Part shown: positions 41,807 to 50,882 of the stretch, piece by piece
How positions within the stretch are numbered: the stretch's first letter is position 1
Layout: each line of letters starts with the position of its first letter
Source: Brooklawnia sp937867175
GTDB lineage: Bacteria; Actinomycetota; Actinomycetes; Propionibacteriales; Propionibacteriaceae
Direction: 5' to 3'
Length of the DNA: 64,000 nt
Assembly (NCBI GenBank): GCA_036821905.1
Contig: DAISIR010000001.1
Span: forward strand, 1 to 64,000
Position numbers and translations under genes: made by a program
The notes under the pieces: model-generated
Told to the model about the DNA's origin: nothing
Databases searched by the model: none
What the model saw: the letters and a program-made list of their open reading frames with translations, nothing else

Positions 41807-43279
41807 TCAGCGTCCCTGAACGACCGGCAGGCCCAGACCGATGCCGACCGGGCGGGCCTCATGCTCGGCCTGCCACGCATCGCCACCCGGGGTGCGACGC
41901 AGGTTGCGGATCGGCGTGTCCGCCACCAGATGGTGCGGAGCGGCGTAGGTGATCTCAACCTCTCCGATGTCGCCGGGCCGTGGCTGTGCCGCGGGGTCTA
42001 CGGGGACTGCCACATGGACGAGGCGGTTGTCCCTGGCGCGACCCGAGATGCGGGCGGTGCGTCCGTCCTTGCGGCCCTCACCGGTTGCGAACAGCACCTC
42101 CACGGTCTGGCCCACTTGTTCCTTGTTCTCCTCCCACGAGATCTGCTCGATCATCTCCACCAGTCGCTCGTACCGATCCTGGACAACGTCGGGCGCCACT
42201 TGGTCTGGCATGGTGGCGGCTGGGGTGCCCGGGCGAATGGAGTACTGGAAGGTGAAGGCCTGGCTGAAGCGCGCCAGCCGTGCCACGTCGAGGGTGGCTT
42301 GGAAGTCCGCCTCCGTCTCGCCAGGAAAGCCGACGATGATGTCGGTAGTGATCGCCGCATGTGGCATCGCCTGCCGGACCCGCTCCAGGATGCCCAGGAA
42401 CCGCTCGCTCCGGTAGCTGCGACGCATCTGCCGTAACACTTTGTCGGATCCGGATTGGAGCGGCATGTGCAGGCTGGGCATCACGTTGTGGGTCTGGGCC
42501 ATCGCCTCAATGACATCATCGGTGAAGGACGCCGGATGTGGGCTGGTGAAGCGAACCCGCTCCAGCCCATCGACGCCGCCGCAAGCACGCAGCAGCCTCG
42601 CGAAGGCCTGTCGGTCACCGAACTCGACGCCATATGTATTGACGTTCTGGCCGAGCAGGGTCACCTCTTGTACCCCCGCACCCACCAGCATGTCGATTTC
42701 CCGAAGGATCTCGCCGGGCCGCCGGTCGGTCTCGTTGCCACGCAGGCTGGGCACGATGCAGAACGTACAGGTGTTGTTGCAGCCCACACTGATCGAAACC
42801 CAAGCTGCGTAGCTGGACTCGCGCTTGGTCGGCAGGTTGGACGGGAAGGTCTCCAGCGCCTCGGCGATCTCGACCTGGGCCACCTGCGCCACCCGTGAAC
42901 GCTCCAACAGAGCCGGCAGCGCCCCGATGTTGTTGGTGCCGAAGACGACGTCCACCCAAGGCGCCTTCTCGACGATCAGACTGCGGTCCTTCTGCGCCAT
43001 GCAGCCGCCGACCGCAATCTGCATGCCGGGACGCTGCCGCTTGACCCTCGCCATGTGACCCAGGTTGCCGTACAGCCGGTTGTCGGCGTTCTCCCTGACT
43101 GCGCACGTGTTGAAGACCACGACATCGGCGTCCGCGAGTTCGCCCTTGGGCGGCGGCGCGGCAACCAGACCGGACTGCTCCAGCAGCCCTGCAATACGTT
43201 CGGAGTCGTGTACGTTCATCTGGCATCCGTAGGTGACCACCTGGTAGGTGCGGGGCGCGTCGCTCTGGGTCTCGGTCAT
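41807..43279 (-). CDS. miaB: tRNA-2-methylthio-N6-dimethylallyladenosine synthase
   Basis: A 490-residue radical-SAM methylthiotransferase. The N-terminal domain has TYGCQMNVHDSERI with Cys ligands in VFNTCAVREN and AVGGCMAQKD. The radical-SAM cluster is SVGCNNTCTFCIVP. A TRAM domain ends the protein (GRARDNRLVHVAVP). The ATG at 43279 is chosen over a frame opening at 43315. It acts on the i6A37 made by MiaA. Confidence 0.96.
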   Translation of the reverse strand: MTETQSDAPRTYQVVTYGCQMNVHDSERIAGLLEQSGLVAAPPPKGELADADVVVFNTCAVRENADNRLYGNLGHMARVKRQRPGMQIAVGGCMAQKDRSLIVEKAPWVDVVFGTNNIGALPALLERSRVAQVAQVEIAEALETFPSNLPTKRESSYAAWVSISVGCNNTCTFCIVPSLRGNETDRRPGEILREIDMLVGAGVQEVTLLGQNVNTYGVEFGDRQAFARLLRACGGVDGLERVRFTSPHPASFTDDVIEAMAQTHNVMPSLHMPLQSGSDKVLRQMRRSYRSERFLGILERVRQAMPHAAITTDIIVGFPGETEADFQATLDVARLARFSQAFTFQYSIRPGTPAATMPDQVAPDVVQDRYERLVEMIEQISWEENKEQVGQTVEVLFATGEGRKDGRTARISGRARDNRLVHVAVPVDPAAQPRPGDIGEVEITYAAPHHLVADTPIRNLRRTPGGDAWQAEHEARPVGIGLGLPVVQGR

Positions 43280-43426
43280 GGCCCATCCACTGTAGACGGT
43301 TGAGTAGGTGGGCAACGAGTTCAGGTGAGGCGCAACAGCCGGTCAGACGTGATGCGCATTGGCAACCTCTCGCGCCCGCACGCTCAGCCTCGCGTGGTCG
43401 GCAAGGCCGCCGCTGGGTGGCGTAGT

Positions 43427-44875
43427 TTACTGCGCCATCTCGGTGGCGCGGGTTTCTCGGATCACCGTGACCCTGATCCGACCCGGGTAGGTCAGTTCGT
43501 GCTCCACATCATCGGCGATCTGCCGGGCCAGTTGCTGCGCCGCCCGGTCATCGACACGTTCCGGCAACACCATCACCCTGATCTCGCGGCCCGCCTGCAT
43601 CGCATAGGCCCTCTCGACACCCTGCCTGCGAGTGGCGATCTCTTCGAGTCTTTCGAGACGTCGGACGTAGGCATCAACGCTTTGATGTCGGGCCCCTGGC
43701 CGGGAGCTGGAAATAGCGTCCGCCGCCTGCACCAGCACGTCGACTGCGGTCTCAGCTGCTACTTCGTTGTGGTGAGCGGCGATGGCATGCACCACGACGT
43801 CATCCTGACCGTGCCGACGGGCCAGTTCGGCACCCTCAAGTGCGTGTGAGCCCTCCCCGTGGGTGATCACGGCCTTGCCGAGGTCGTGTAGGAAGGCGGC
43901 CTTCCGGCAGGTCTCGACCTCAAGGCCAAGTTCGGACGCCATCGCTCCGGCCAGCTTGGCGCATTCTGCGCTGTGCTCAAGCATGTTCTGGCCGAAGCTT
44001 GTGCGGAACCTCAATGCACCGATGGTCGGTAAAAGTTCGCGTGCGATCCCCCGCAGACCGAGCTCATCGATCACCTCTTGAGCGGACTGGATACAGGTCT
44101 GCTCCAGGTTGCGAGTGGCCTTGTCGTGGACTTCCTCAATGCGAACAGGATCGATGCGACCGTCAGCGACCAGCGCGGCCAGCGTCTGCCTGGCAGCCTC
44201 ACGACGCACTGGATCGAAGCAACTCAACAGCACAACGCCGGGAGTGTCGTCCACCATGAGCGTCACGCCGGTCAGTTGCTCGAACGCCCGGATGTTTCGA
44301 CCTTCCCGACCGATGATGCGCCCTTTCATCTCTTCGTTGGGCAGCTCTACCGTCGTGACTACGGCCTCGGAGGTCTGCGCAACAGCGACCCGCTCAATCG
44401 CGATGGCGACGATCCGGCTGGCCTCGGCCTCTGCCCTTTGGATCACCTCGTCGGAGATCTCCCGGGCCCGCCGCTGCGCGTCGTCTCGGGCCGAGGTCTC
44501 CGCCATGGCAAGGACCTCTGCCCGGGCATCCGCGGCCCGCAGCCCGCCGACCCGCTCCAGTTCAGCGGTGGCCCTCGAGGTCAGCTCGGCAAGCCGGATT
44601 CGGGACGATTCGAGTTCCCCCTGGACAGCTTGAAGTTGTTCGCGGTCGCGCTGCACGCCGGCGGCGAGGTCGGTCAGCCGCTCCTCACGGACGCCGAGTC
44701 GTTCCTCTCGCTCATCCAGCCGAGCGCGGACGGTGGCGACTTCCTGCCGCAACGCGGCCAACTCGTCCGGCCCAAGGCCAACGGCGGCTGGCACCTGCTG
44801 ACGCCGCGAAACCAACGCCTGAACGACCAAGGCGCTCGCCAAGACGGCGGCAACCACCCAGAGCACAACCTCCAT
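43427..44875 (-). CDS. rny: Ribonuclease Y
   Basis: A 482-residue membrane-anchored endoribonuclease that starts mRNA decay. An N-terminal helix (VVLWVVAAVLASALVVQALV) leads to a coiled coil to about residue 150, a KH domain (ELPNEEMKGRIIGREGRNIR) and the HD domain (AAFLHDLGKAV, then AIAAHHNEV). The ATG at 44875 lies seven bases after AGGAGG. It is slightly shorter than the Firmicutes type, mostly in the coiled coil. Confidence 0.92.
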   Translation of the reverse strand: MEVVLWVVAAVLASALVVQALVSRRQQVPAAVGLGPDELAALRQEVATVRARLDEREERLGVREERLTDLAAGVQRDREQLQAVQGELESSRIRLAELTSRATAELERVGGLRAADARAEVLAMAETSARDDAQRRAREISDEVIQRAEAEASRIVAIAIERVAVAQTSEAVVTTVELPNEEMKGRIIGREGRNIRAFEQLTGVTLMVDDTPGVVLLSCFDPVRREAARQTLAALVADGRIDPVRIEEVHDKATRNLEQTCIQSAQEVIDELGLRGIARELLPTIGALRFRTSFGQNMLEHSAECAKLAGAMASELGLEVETCRKAAFLHDLGKAVITHGEGSHALEGAELARRHGQDDVVVHAIAAHHNEVAAETAVDVLVQAADAISSSRPGARHQSVDAYVRRLERLEEIATRRQGVERAYAMQAGREIRVMVLPERVDDRAAQQLARQIADDVEHELTYPGRIRVTVIRETRATEMAQ

Positions 44876-44910
44876 CCGCAAGCCTCCTCACCCGACGCTG
44901 TCACCGCAGA

Positions 44911-45465
44911 CTACCCTTTGGGGTGCAGATCGACTTGCTCGCCCATTTCAAGATCGACATCCGGACGCTCAGACAGCGCCTCCTTGGCCGCCTGCCAGGC
45001 CAGATCCCCGGCAAAGCCCCGCCGACCAAGCACACCCACCAATCGGCGCAACGCTATCTCGTAGGGCTGGCCGGCCAGCGAGCGGGCCTTGGCGGCCGCC
45101 AGCTCAGCCGCCACCCGGGCCTCGGCGTCCCGATCGATGGGCGCTACCGCCTCGGCTATCACGTCGGCGTCCAGGCCCTTGCGGTGCAGTTCAGCCACCA
45201 AGGTGCGCCGAGGCAGCTTGCGTCCACGATAGCGGGAGTCGACCCACTGCTTGGCGAAGGCAGCATCGTCCAGTAGGCCTACTTCCTCGAATCGTGCCAG
45301 CACCCTATCGACTGCATCCTCAGGTGCACCCTTCCGGGCCAAGTAGTTCGCCAGTTCGACGCGTCCGTAGGCCCGGCGATCCAGCGCCTTCAACGCGATC
45401 TCCTTGGTCACCAAGTAGGGATCTGGCTCGGCCTCCGGCCCGACACGCGTCAAGTCGTCGGTCAC
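44911..45465 (-). CDS. recX: Regulatory protein RecX
   Basis: A 184-residue RecA modulator made of three-helix repeats (ALKALDRRAYGRVELANYLA; FEEVGLLDDAAFAKQWVDSR; LVAELHRKGLDADVIAEAVA). The GTG at 45465 is two bases after the recA stop, so the two are co-transcribed. RecX limits RecA filaments. Confidence 0.95.
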   Translation of the reverse strand: MTDDLTRVGPEAEPDPYLVTKEIALKALDRRAYGRVELANYLARKGAPEDAVDRVLARFEEVGLLDDAAFAKQWVDSRYRGRKLPRRTLVAELHRKGLDADVIAEAVAPIDRDAEARVAAELAAAKARSLAGQPYEIALRRLVGVLGRRGFAGDLAWQAAKEALSERPDVDLEMGEQVDLHPKG

Positions 45466-45467
45466 GA

Positions 45468-46529
45468 TCAGAAATCAACCTCGGCGGACGGGTCCACCTC
45501 ACCGGTCACAGGATTGACGCCTTCGGGTACCTGGACCTCACCCATGCCCATCGCGTCGCGTATCTTGTGATCGATCTCGTTGGCAATCCCGGGATTCGCC
45601 AACAGGAAATTCCGGGCGTTCTCTTTGCCCTGCCCCAACTGGTTGTCCCCATACGTGAACCAGGATCCGGCCTTGCGGATGATCCCGGTCTCGACGCCCA
45701 TGTCGATCAGACTGCCTTCACGGGAGATCCCCTTGCCGTACATGATGTCGAACTCCGCCTGCTTGAAAGGCGGTGCCACCTTGTTCTTCACGACCTTCAC
45801 ACGGGTGCGGTTGCCCACCACCTCATTGCCGTCCTTCAGAGACTCGATACGGCGCACGTCCAAACGGACCGAGGAGTAGAACTTCAGTGCGCGACCGCCG
45901 GTGGTCGTCTCCGGGCTGCCGAACATCACGCCGATCTTCTCGCGCAGTTGGTTGATGAAGATCGCGGTGGTGTTGGCGTTCTTCAGGGCGCCGGTGATCT
46001 TGCGCAATGCCTGGCTCATCAGCCGGGCTTGAAGACCCACATGCGAATCACCCATCTCACCCTCGATCTCGGCGCGGGGAGTAAGTGCGGCAACAGAGTC
46101 GATCACGATGCATGCGAGCGCGCCAGATCGGATCAAGGTGTCGGCGATCTCAAGAGCCTGCTCGCCATTGTCGGGCTGGCTGACCAGCAGCGCGTCGGTG
46201 TCGACGCCCAGGGCCGCAGCATAGCTTGGGTCGAGCGCGTGCTCAGCGTCGATGAACGCACAGATGCCACCCTCCGCCTGCGCGTTCGCGATCGCGTGCA
46301 ATGCCACGGTCGTCTTGCCGCTCGACTCCGGGCCGTAGACCTCGACTATGCGCCCACGCGGCAAGCCACCAATCCCGAGGGCCACATCGAGCGCAATAGA
46401 ACCGGTCGGAATCACTTCGATCTCGGCCTGCGACTGGTCTCCCAATCTCATGACCGAACCCTTGCCATGATGCTTCTCGATGTGGGCGAGCGCGGCCTCC
46501 AGCGCCTTCTCGCGATCTGCCACTGCCAT
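45468..46529 (-). CDS. recA: Recombinase RecA
   Basis: A 353-residue RecA. Walker A is GPESSGKTTVALHAIANAQA, Walker B is ACIVIDSVAALTPRAEIEGE, and the DNA-binding loops include GVMFGSPETTTGG. There is no intein. The C-terminus is acidic (TGEVDPSAEVDF). A perfect SOS box lies about 142 bases upstream. It directs homologous recombination and LexA cleavage. Confidence 0.98.
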   Translation of the reverse strand: MAVADREKALEAALAHIEKHHGKGSVMRLGDQSQAEIEVIPTGSIALDVALGIGGLPRGRIVEVYGPESSGKTTVALHAIANAQAEGGICAFIDAEHALDPSYAAALGVDTDALLVSQPDNGEQALEIADTLIRSGALACIVIDSVAALTPRAEIEGEMGDSHVGLQARLMSQALRKITGALKNANTTAIFINQLREKIGVMFGSPETTTGGRALKFYSSVRLDVRRIESLKDGNEVVGNRTRVKVVKNKVAPPFKQAEFDIMYGKGISREGSLIDMGVETGIIRKAGSWFTYGDNQLGQGKENARNFLLANPGIANEIDHKIRDAMGMGEVQVPEGVNPVTGEVDPSAEVDF

Positions 46530-46670
46530 CTATTCGTCCTCTCTGGTGCCCAGGGTCGCCCTGGAAGTCTGGATGAGTATCGAAAATGTAGGCGGTCGCA
46601 CTGACATTTCGTCATCTTCGTCCCGGCCTGTGGATAACTCCGCTCTCAGCCGACCTGACAGACACCCTAT

Positions 46671-46686
46671 CCGAACACGTGTTCGA
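46671..46686. promoter_or_regulatory. LexA binding site (SOS box) upstream of recA
   Basis: CCGAACACGTGTTCGA contains a 14-base perfect palindrome (46672-46685). It lies 142-157 bases before recA and 36 bases after the DUF3046 stop, so it may sit at the recA promoter. Confidence 0.9.
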
Positions 46687-46721
46687 TCTCGCGATCTGTG
46701 AGCGTGTCGCACGTCGAAGTT

Positions 46722-46916
46722 CTACCTGTCCCGGGCAGGCAGCTCTAGCCTTGCCCACACCGCCCGCCAGATCACCTTGCAGTCAAGTCCCGCTGCCACG
46801 GCTTCAACCACCGTGCGTCCGCCGAGCTCGTCCAATACCATCTGCTCGGCCCAGACGCCCGCGTATCCGTCACCCAACTGGGCCCTGAGTCTTTGCCAAA
46901 GCTCGGCCTCGCGCAT
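46722..46916 (-). CDS. DUF3046 protein
   Basis: A 64-residue soluble protein (MREAELWQRLRAQLGDGYAG; VVEAVAAGLDCKVIWRAVWA) of the DUF3046 family, which is nearly always next to recA in actinobacteria. Function is unknown. The ATG at 46916 has no strong ribosome site. Confidence 0.92.
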   Translation of the reverse strand: MREAELWQRLRAQLGDGYAGVWAEQMVLDELGGRTVVEAVAAGLDCKVIWRAVWARLELPARDR

Positions 46917-46969
46917 GCGGCAAGATTAGGGCACCGGCCGAAATCGTCACGCTACGATCCACAACAGTT

Positions 46970-47007
46970 GCGGACCACCACTAGGTTCCGGCCTGATGGT
47001 GGTCCGC
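46970..47007. terminator. Hairpin terminator after the GH3 gene
   Basis: GCGGACCACCA (46970-46980) pairs with TGGTGGTCCGC (46997-47007). It lies 36 bases past the GH3 stop on the minus strand. Confidence 0.75.
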
Positions 47008-47043
47008 CATGCTCCGTCGGCGAACAGATCCGGCGGCTCGGTT

Positions 47044-49185
47044 TCAACTGACGTTCAGCACAGTGGCAAACGGGGTGTCCGCACACGAAGTACCGACGTA
47101 GACCGTGTAGTCACCGGGCCTGACCGCAAAATCACGTGAGCAGTAGTCCCAGACGCTGAACGGGTGGTTCGTTGCGGCCGGGTCGATCACGATCTCGACC
47201 TGGCACGACTCGCCGGGCTCCAGGTGCTGCTTGGCGAAGCCCACCAGCCGCTTGGGTGGCTGACCGTCCACCGGCACGCCCAGGTAGACCTGCACAACCT
47301 CGGAGCCAGCCCGTTCCCCTGTGTTGGTGAGCCGCGCGCGCACGGTCACCGGTCGTGCGCCATCGAAGCCCGCGCTATCGACAGCGACATCGGCCAACTC
47401 GAAGGTGGTGTATGACAGTCCGTAACCGAAGCAGAAGAGCGGGTCGATGCCCTGCGACTGGAACCAGCGGTAGCCCATCGCCAGGCCTTCCGTGTAGCGG
47501 ATCACCGGGTAGCCGGCGCCCTCGTCGGTGCCGGGGTACCGCTCCGGATGGTTGGCGTACAGGCTGTCAGCCTCACTGCGTGGGTAGGTGGTAGGCACCT
47601 TGCCGGATGGATTCACCAGGCCGAACAGCAACTCGGGGACGACGTGGCCGTCCTCGGTGCCCTGGTTCCAGACCTCCAGCACAGTTGGTGCCCGCTCGAT
47701 CCACGGCATCAACACTGGCGCTGAGTCCTTCATGACCAGCACGGTCTTCTCGTTCACACCGAGCAGCGCGTCCAACATCTGATTCTGATCGTTGAACATG
47801 TTGGCGTCGGGCATGTCGGCGCCCTCGGTGGCGACCAGACCAGCCATCAGGACCACGATGTCGGCGGCCTTGGCGGCTTCGACTGCCTCGTCCAGGTTGG
47901 ACAGGTCGTTGGCCACGATGAAGCTGTCCGCGGTCGCGTCCGAGCCGATCTCGGCGAGAATGTCACGCATGCCCTCCAACGGGCGCACCGTGTAGAGCGG
48001 GTCGACCTTGGACGAGCCGCCGCCGCCCTGGCAGGCCTCCTGGGCGTACTTCGCCTGACCGATGATGATCAGCTTCCCGGTCGGCGCGGTGATCGGCAAT
48101 AGCCCGGCGTCGTTCTTCAGCAGGACCGCCATCTGGGCGCCCAGCCGGCGTGAGATGGCACCATTGCTGGACGCGTCGATCTCGCCGGGCTGGTAGGGGC
48201 GCTCGAACTGGCCGAACCGGAACATCTGGGTGTAGCGCCTGATCAGTGCCCGGTCGATGGTCTTCATCTCAAGACTGGTGTCGTTGAGTGCGTTCTTGAT
48301 GTTGGTCTCGTTGAGCCACTTGGCGTCCGGCATCTCATGGTCCAGACCAGCGTTGAGCGAAGGCGCGCAGGAGCGGACCGACCAGAAGTCTGACTGTACA
48401 TAGCCCTCAAAGCCCCAGTCGTCGCGGAGTACGTCGTGCAGGGTGTGCCGGTACTCGGTGGCGTAAACACCGCGGACTCTGTTGTAGGCGCTCATGATGG
48501 ACGCTATCTCGCCATCCTTGACCAGCATCTCGAAGGGCAGCAGGTAGAGCTCACGCAACACGTGCTCGTCCACTTCGACGCTGGTGCGGAAGCGCTCGCA
48601 CTCCTGGTCGTTGACCACATAGTGCTTGCCCATCGCGATGATGTCGTGTGCCTGGATCGCCTTGGTGACCGCGACACCCATCACACCGGACAGGTAGGGA
48701 TCTTCGGAGAAGTACTCGAAGTTGCGGCCTGCGATCGTGGTGCGGTGCAAGCAGACCGCCGGTCCCTCCAGCACGTGTTGGCCCAGCGTCGAGGTCTCCG
48801 AGCCGATCACGTCGCCATACTCGTAGGCGACCCGCGGGTCGAAGGATGCGGCGACCCCGATGGTCATGGGCAGCGCGGTGGCTGGCGGGCTGGGGGTGCC
48901 GTCGCCCATACCGACGCCGACCGGGCCGTTGGTGATGCGGAACCTGGGGATACCCAGCTCGTCAACTGCGGGCACGTGCCGTTCAAGCCTGATCTGGGCG
49001 GCCAGCTGCTCCATCTCCTCGCTGTCATTGACCGCATTGCTCATCGCGTAGATGTCGATTGTTTGCATGCCGCCGTGCAGCTGTGCGATCTTCTGCTCCA
49101 AGGTCATGGCGGCCACGAGAAGTTCGGCCCGCTCGCGCGGGGGTTTCGAGGTGTCAAGCCAAGGTTGAGCTTCGAGATTCAACAT
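47044..49185 (-). CDS. Glycoside hydrolase family 3 beta-glucosidase-like protein
   Basis: A 713-residue cytoplasmic GH3 enzyme without signal peptide. The ATG at 49185 is five bases after AGGAGA. The catalytic nucleophile should be the Asp of FEGYVQSDFWSVRSC. The second domain has AVLLKNDAGLLPI and VWNQGTEDGHVVPELLFGLV; a fibronectin-III-like domain closes the protein (YLGVPVDGQPPKRLVGFAKQ). It probably splits beta-glucosides taken up as oligosaccharides. It sits oddly between clgR and the recA cluster. Confidence 0.9.
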   Translation of the reverse strand: MLNLEAQPWLDTSKPPRERAELLVAAMTLEQKIAQLHGGMQTIDIYAMSNAVNDSEEMEQLAAQIRLERHVPAVDELGIPRFRITNGPVGVGMGDGTPSPPATALPMTIGVAASFDPRVAYEYGDVIGSETSTLGQHVLEGPAVCLHRTTIAGRNFEYFSEDPYLSGVMGVAVTKAIQAHDIIAMGKHYVVNDQECERFRTSVEVDEHVLRELYLLPFEMLVKDGEIASIMSAYNRVRGVYATEYRHTLHDVLRDDWGFEGYVQSDFWSVRSCAPSLNAGLDHEMPDAKWLNETNIKNALNDTSLEMKTIDRALIRRYTQMFRFGQFERPYQPGEIDASSNGAISRRLGAQMAVLLKNDAGLLPITAPTGKLIIIGQAKYAQEACQGGGGSSKVDPLYTVRPLEGMRDILAEIGSDATADSFIVANDLSNLDEAVEAAKAADIVVLMAGLVATEGADMPDANMFNDQNQMLDALLGVNEKTVLVMKDSAPVLMPWIERAPTVLEVWNQGTEDGHVVPELLFGLVNPSGKVPTTYPRSEADSLYANHPERYPGTDEGAGYPVIRYTEGLAMGYRWFQSQGIDPLFCFGYGLSYTTFELADVAVDSAGFDGARPVTVRARLTNTGERAGSEVVQVYLGVPVDGQPPKRLVGFAKQHLEPGESCQVEIVIDPAATNHPFSVWDYCSRDFAVRPGDYTVYVGTSCADTPFATVLNVS

Positions 49186-49351
49186 GCAGATCTCCTGTGA
49201 TCGAGAAGTACTCCCCCACAACTATGCAGGCCCCATCATCCTAGGTGGCCGATCGCCGGGACGGGCCCGGGCAAGCAACTTCAACGGCCTTCGACAATCC
49301 GAGCCCAGCCGTGAACGATCCCGGACCGACACCAAATGGGCGATGATGGCC

Positions 49352-49615
49352 TCAGGCCGCCAGCGCCTCGCGCCGCGACTCGACCTCAACGAACGACTGG
49401 GCGACCGCTGCGTAGACCTTCGACAACGGCACTCCCAGCGCCTGACTGATCGATTGCAGCAGTTCGCTAGAGGCCTCCTTCTGGCCCCGCTCCACCTCCG
49501 AGAGGTAGCCAAGACTCACACCCGCAGCAAGTGAGACCTCGCGCAGGGTCCGCCCCTGCCGGGTCCGCTCGGCACGCAAGACCTCGCCAAGCAGTTGCCT
49601 CGCCAGACTGGCCAT
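49352..49615 (-). CDS. clgR: ClgR-like helix-turn-helix transcriptional regulator
   Basis: An 87-residue XRE-type regulator. The helix-turn-helix is TLREVSLAAGVSLGYLSEVE, followed by RGQKEASSELLQSISQALGV, as in ClgR/Rv2745c. The ATG at 49615 has AAGGAGG upstream. ClgR activates clp protease genes and, in some actinobacteria, DNA repair genes. It follows cinA, the usual order. Confidence 0.88.
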   Translation of the reverse strand: MASLARQLLGEVLRAERTRQGRTLREVSLAAGVSLGYLSEVERGQKEASSELLQSISQALGVPLSKVYAAVAQSFVEVESRREALAA

Positions 49616-49684
49616 GTCCAACCTCCTTGACTGGGCACCCGGTGGGCGCTGCTGTTTAGTCAAGAACACTCGGGAGGCCGGTGA

Positions 49685-50209
49685 CTATTCCCGCCAGCGG
49701 TGGACAGGCTCCCCCAAGCACTCGCACAACCAGGCCAGCGCCGCCTTGATCGTCTGCGCACGGATCTGCGCCCGGTCGCCGTCCAACTGCAACCGGCGGG
49801 CCCGGATGCGGTCATCCCAGCCGACCGGCAGCGCCAAGCCAAGCCAGACCATGCCCGGCCGCTCATCGTCCTGCCAATCCGGCCCAGCCACCCCGGTCGC
49901 CGACAGTCCGATGTCGGCCCGGCAACTCAAGGCGGCGCCCAACGCCATCTGTTTGGCGGTGCGTTCGTTGATGACGCCCGACTCGCGCACAAGACGTTCG
50001 TCCACCCCGGCCAAGGACACCTTGAGATCGGTGGCATAGGTGATCAGTCCGCCGCGGAAGACGGCGGACGACCCCGGCACCGCGGTGAAGCTGGCACCGA
50101 TGCCACCGCCGGTGATCGACTCGCAGGTCGCGATGGTCAGCTTGGCCTGTTCAAGCAGCCGAATCGCCTCGGCCGCCACCAGTGAACGGTCTTCAGCTTG
50201 GGGGTTCAT
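49685..50209 (-). CDS. cinA: Nicotinamide-nucleotide amidohydrolase (CinA C-terminal domain, PncC type)
   Basis: A 174-residue single-domain PncC/CinA. Motifs: LTIATCESITGGGIGASFTA, VPGSSAVFRGGLITYATDLK, and GLSATGVAGPDW with catalytic residues. It recycles NMN to nicotinate mononucleotide. The ATG at 50209 overlaps the end of pgsA by 17 bases. Confidence 0.93.
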   Translation of the reverse strand: MNPQAEDRSLVAAEAIRLLEQAKLTIATCESITGGGIGASFTAVPGSSAVFRGGLITYATDLKVSLAGVDERLVRESGVINERTAKQMALGAALSCRADIGLSATGVAGPDWQDDERPGMVWLGLALPVGWDDRIRARRLQLDGDRAQIRAQTIKAALAWLCECLGEPVHRWRE

Positions 50210-50882
50210 GGTCGGCCTGTTGTGCCGGCGCGACCGGTTCGTCCGCCAGCGGCTGCCAGCGTCCATCACGGAGTGCGACCGGCCCCCCGGCAGCCAACGA
50301 TGCCTTGCGCAGCTTGTAGGCCTCATACAGGTAATCAACCCCGGTCACGACGGTGAGCAGGAAGGCGATCCACATCAGCGCCCACTTGACCACCTCGAAC
50401 CAGAACCCAAGCTCCGGCAACCACAGCAGGAAGGCGATCAGCGCGAATGACTGCACCAGTGTCTTCAGCTTCCCGCCGCGGTTGGCAGCCATCACGCCGT
50501 ACTGGAGGATCGCGAACCGCAATGCCGTGATGCCCCACTCGCGCAGGAGAATGATGATGGTCATCCACCACGGCAGTTCCCCCACGACCGAGAGCACGAT
50601 GAACGCCCCACCGGTCAGCGACTTGTCAGCGATCGAATCCCAGATCTTGCCGAAATTGGTGACCAGGTCGTATTTGCGGGCGATGTACCCGTCGGCGCTG
50701 TCGGTGAGGATCGCGACCACGAAAATCGCGGTGGCCCACAACCGCCAGGTCTGATCGTTGGGGTGCAGGAGGAAGACCACCAAGAAGACCGGCACCAGCA
50801 CCATTCGGGTGATGGTCAGGATATTGGGGACGTTCCAGCTGAAGCCGAGCAGCTTTTCTTCCTTATGCTGGCTGGTCATCAT
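50193..50882 (-). CDS. pgsA: CDP-diacylglycerol-glycerol-3-phosphate 3-phosphatidyltransferase
   Basis: A 229-residue membrane enzyme making phosphatidylglycerol phosphate. The CDP-alcohol phosphotransferase motif is seen as DSADGYIARKYDLVTNFGKI followed by WDSIADK. About five membrane helices follow. The ATG at 50882 overlaps the rimO stop as ATGA; a second ATG follows at once. The tail is Ala/Pro-rich and charged. Confidence 0.95.
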   Translation of the reverse strand: MMTSQHKEEKLLGFSWNVPNILTITRMVLVPVFLVVFLLHPNDQTWRLWATAIFVVAILTDSADGYIARKYDLVTNFGKIWDSIADKSLTGGAFIVLSVVGELPWWMTIIILLREWGITALRFAILQYGVMAANRGGKLKTLVQSFALIAFLLWLPELGFWFEVVKWALMWIAFLLTVVTGVDYLYEAYKLRKASLAAGGPVALRDGRWQPLADEPVAPAQQADHEPPS

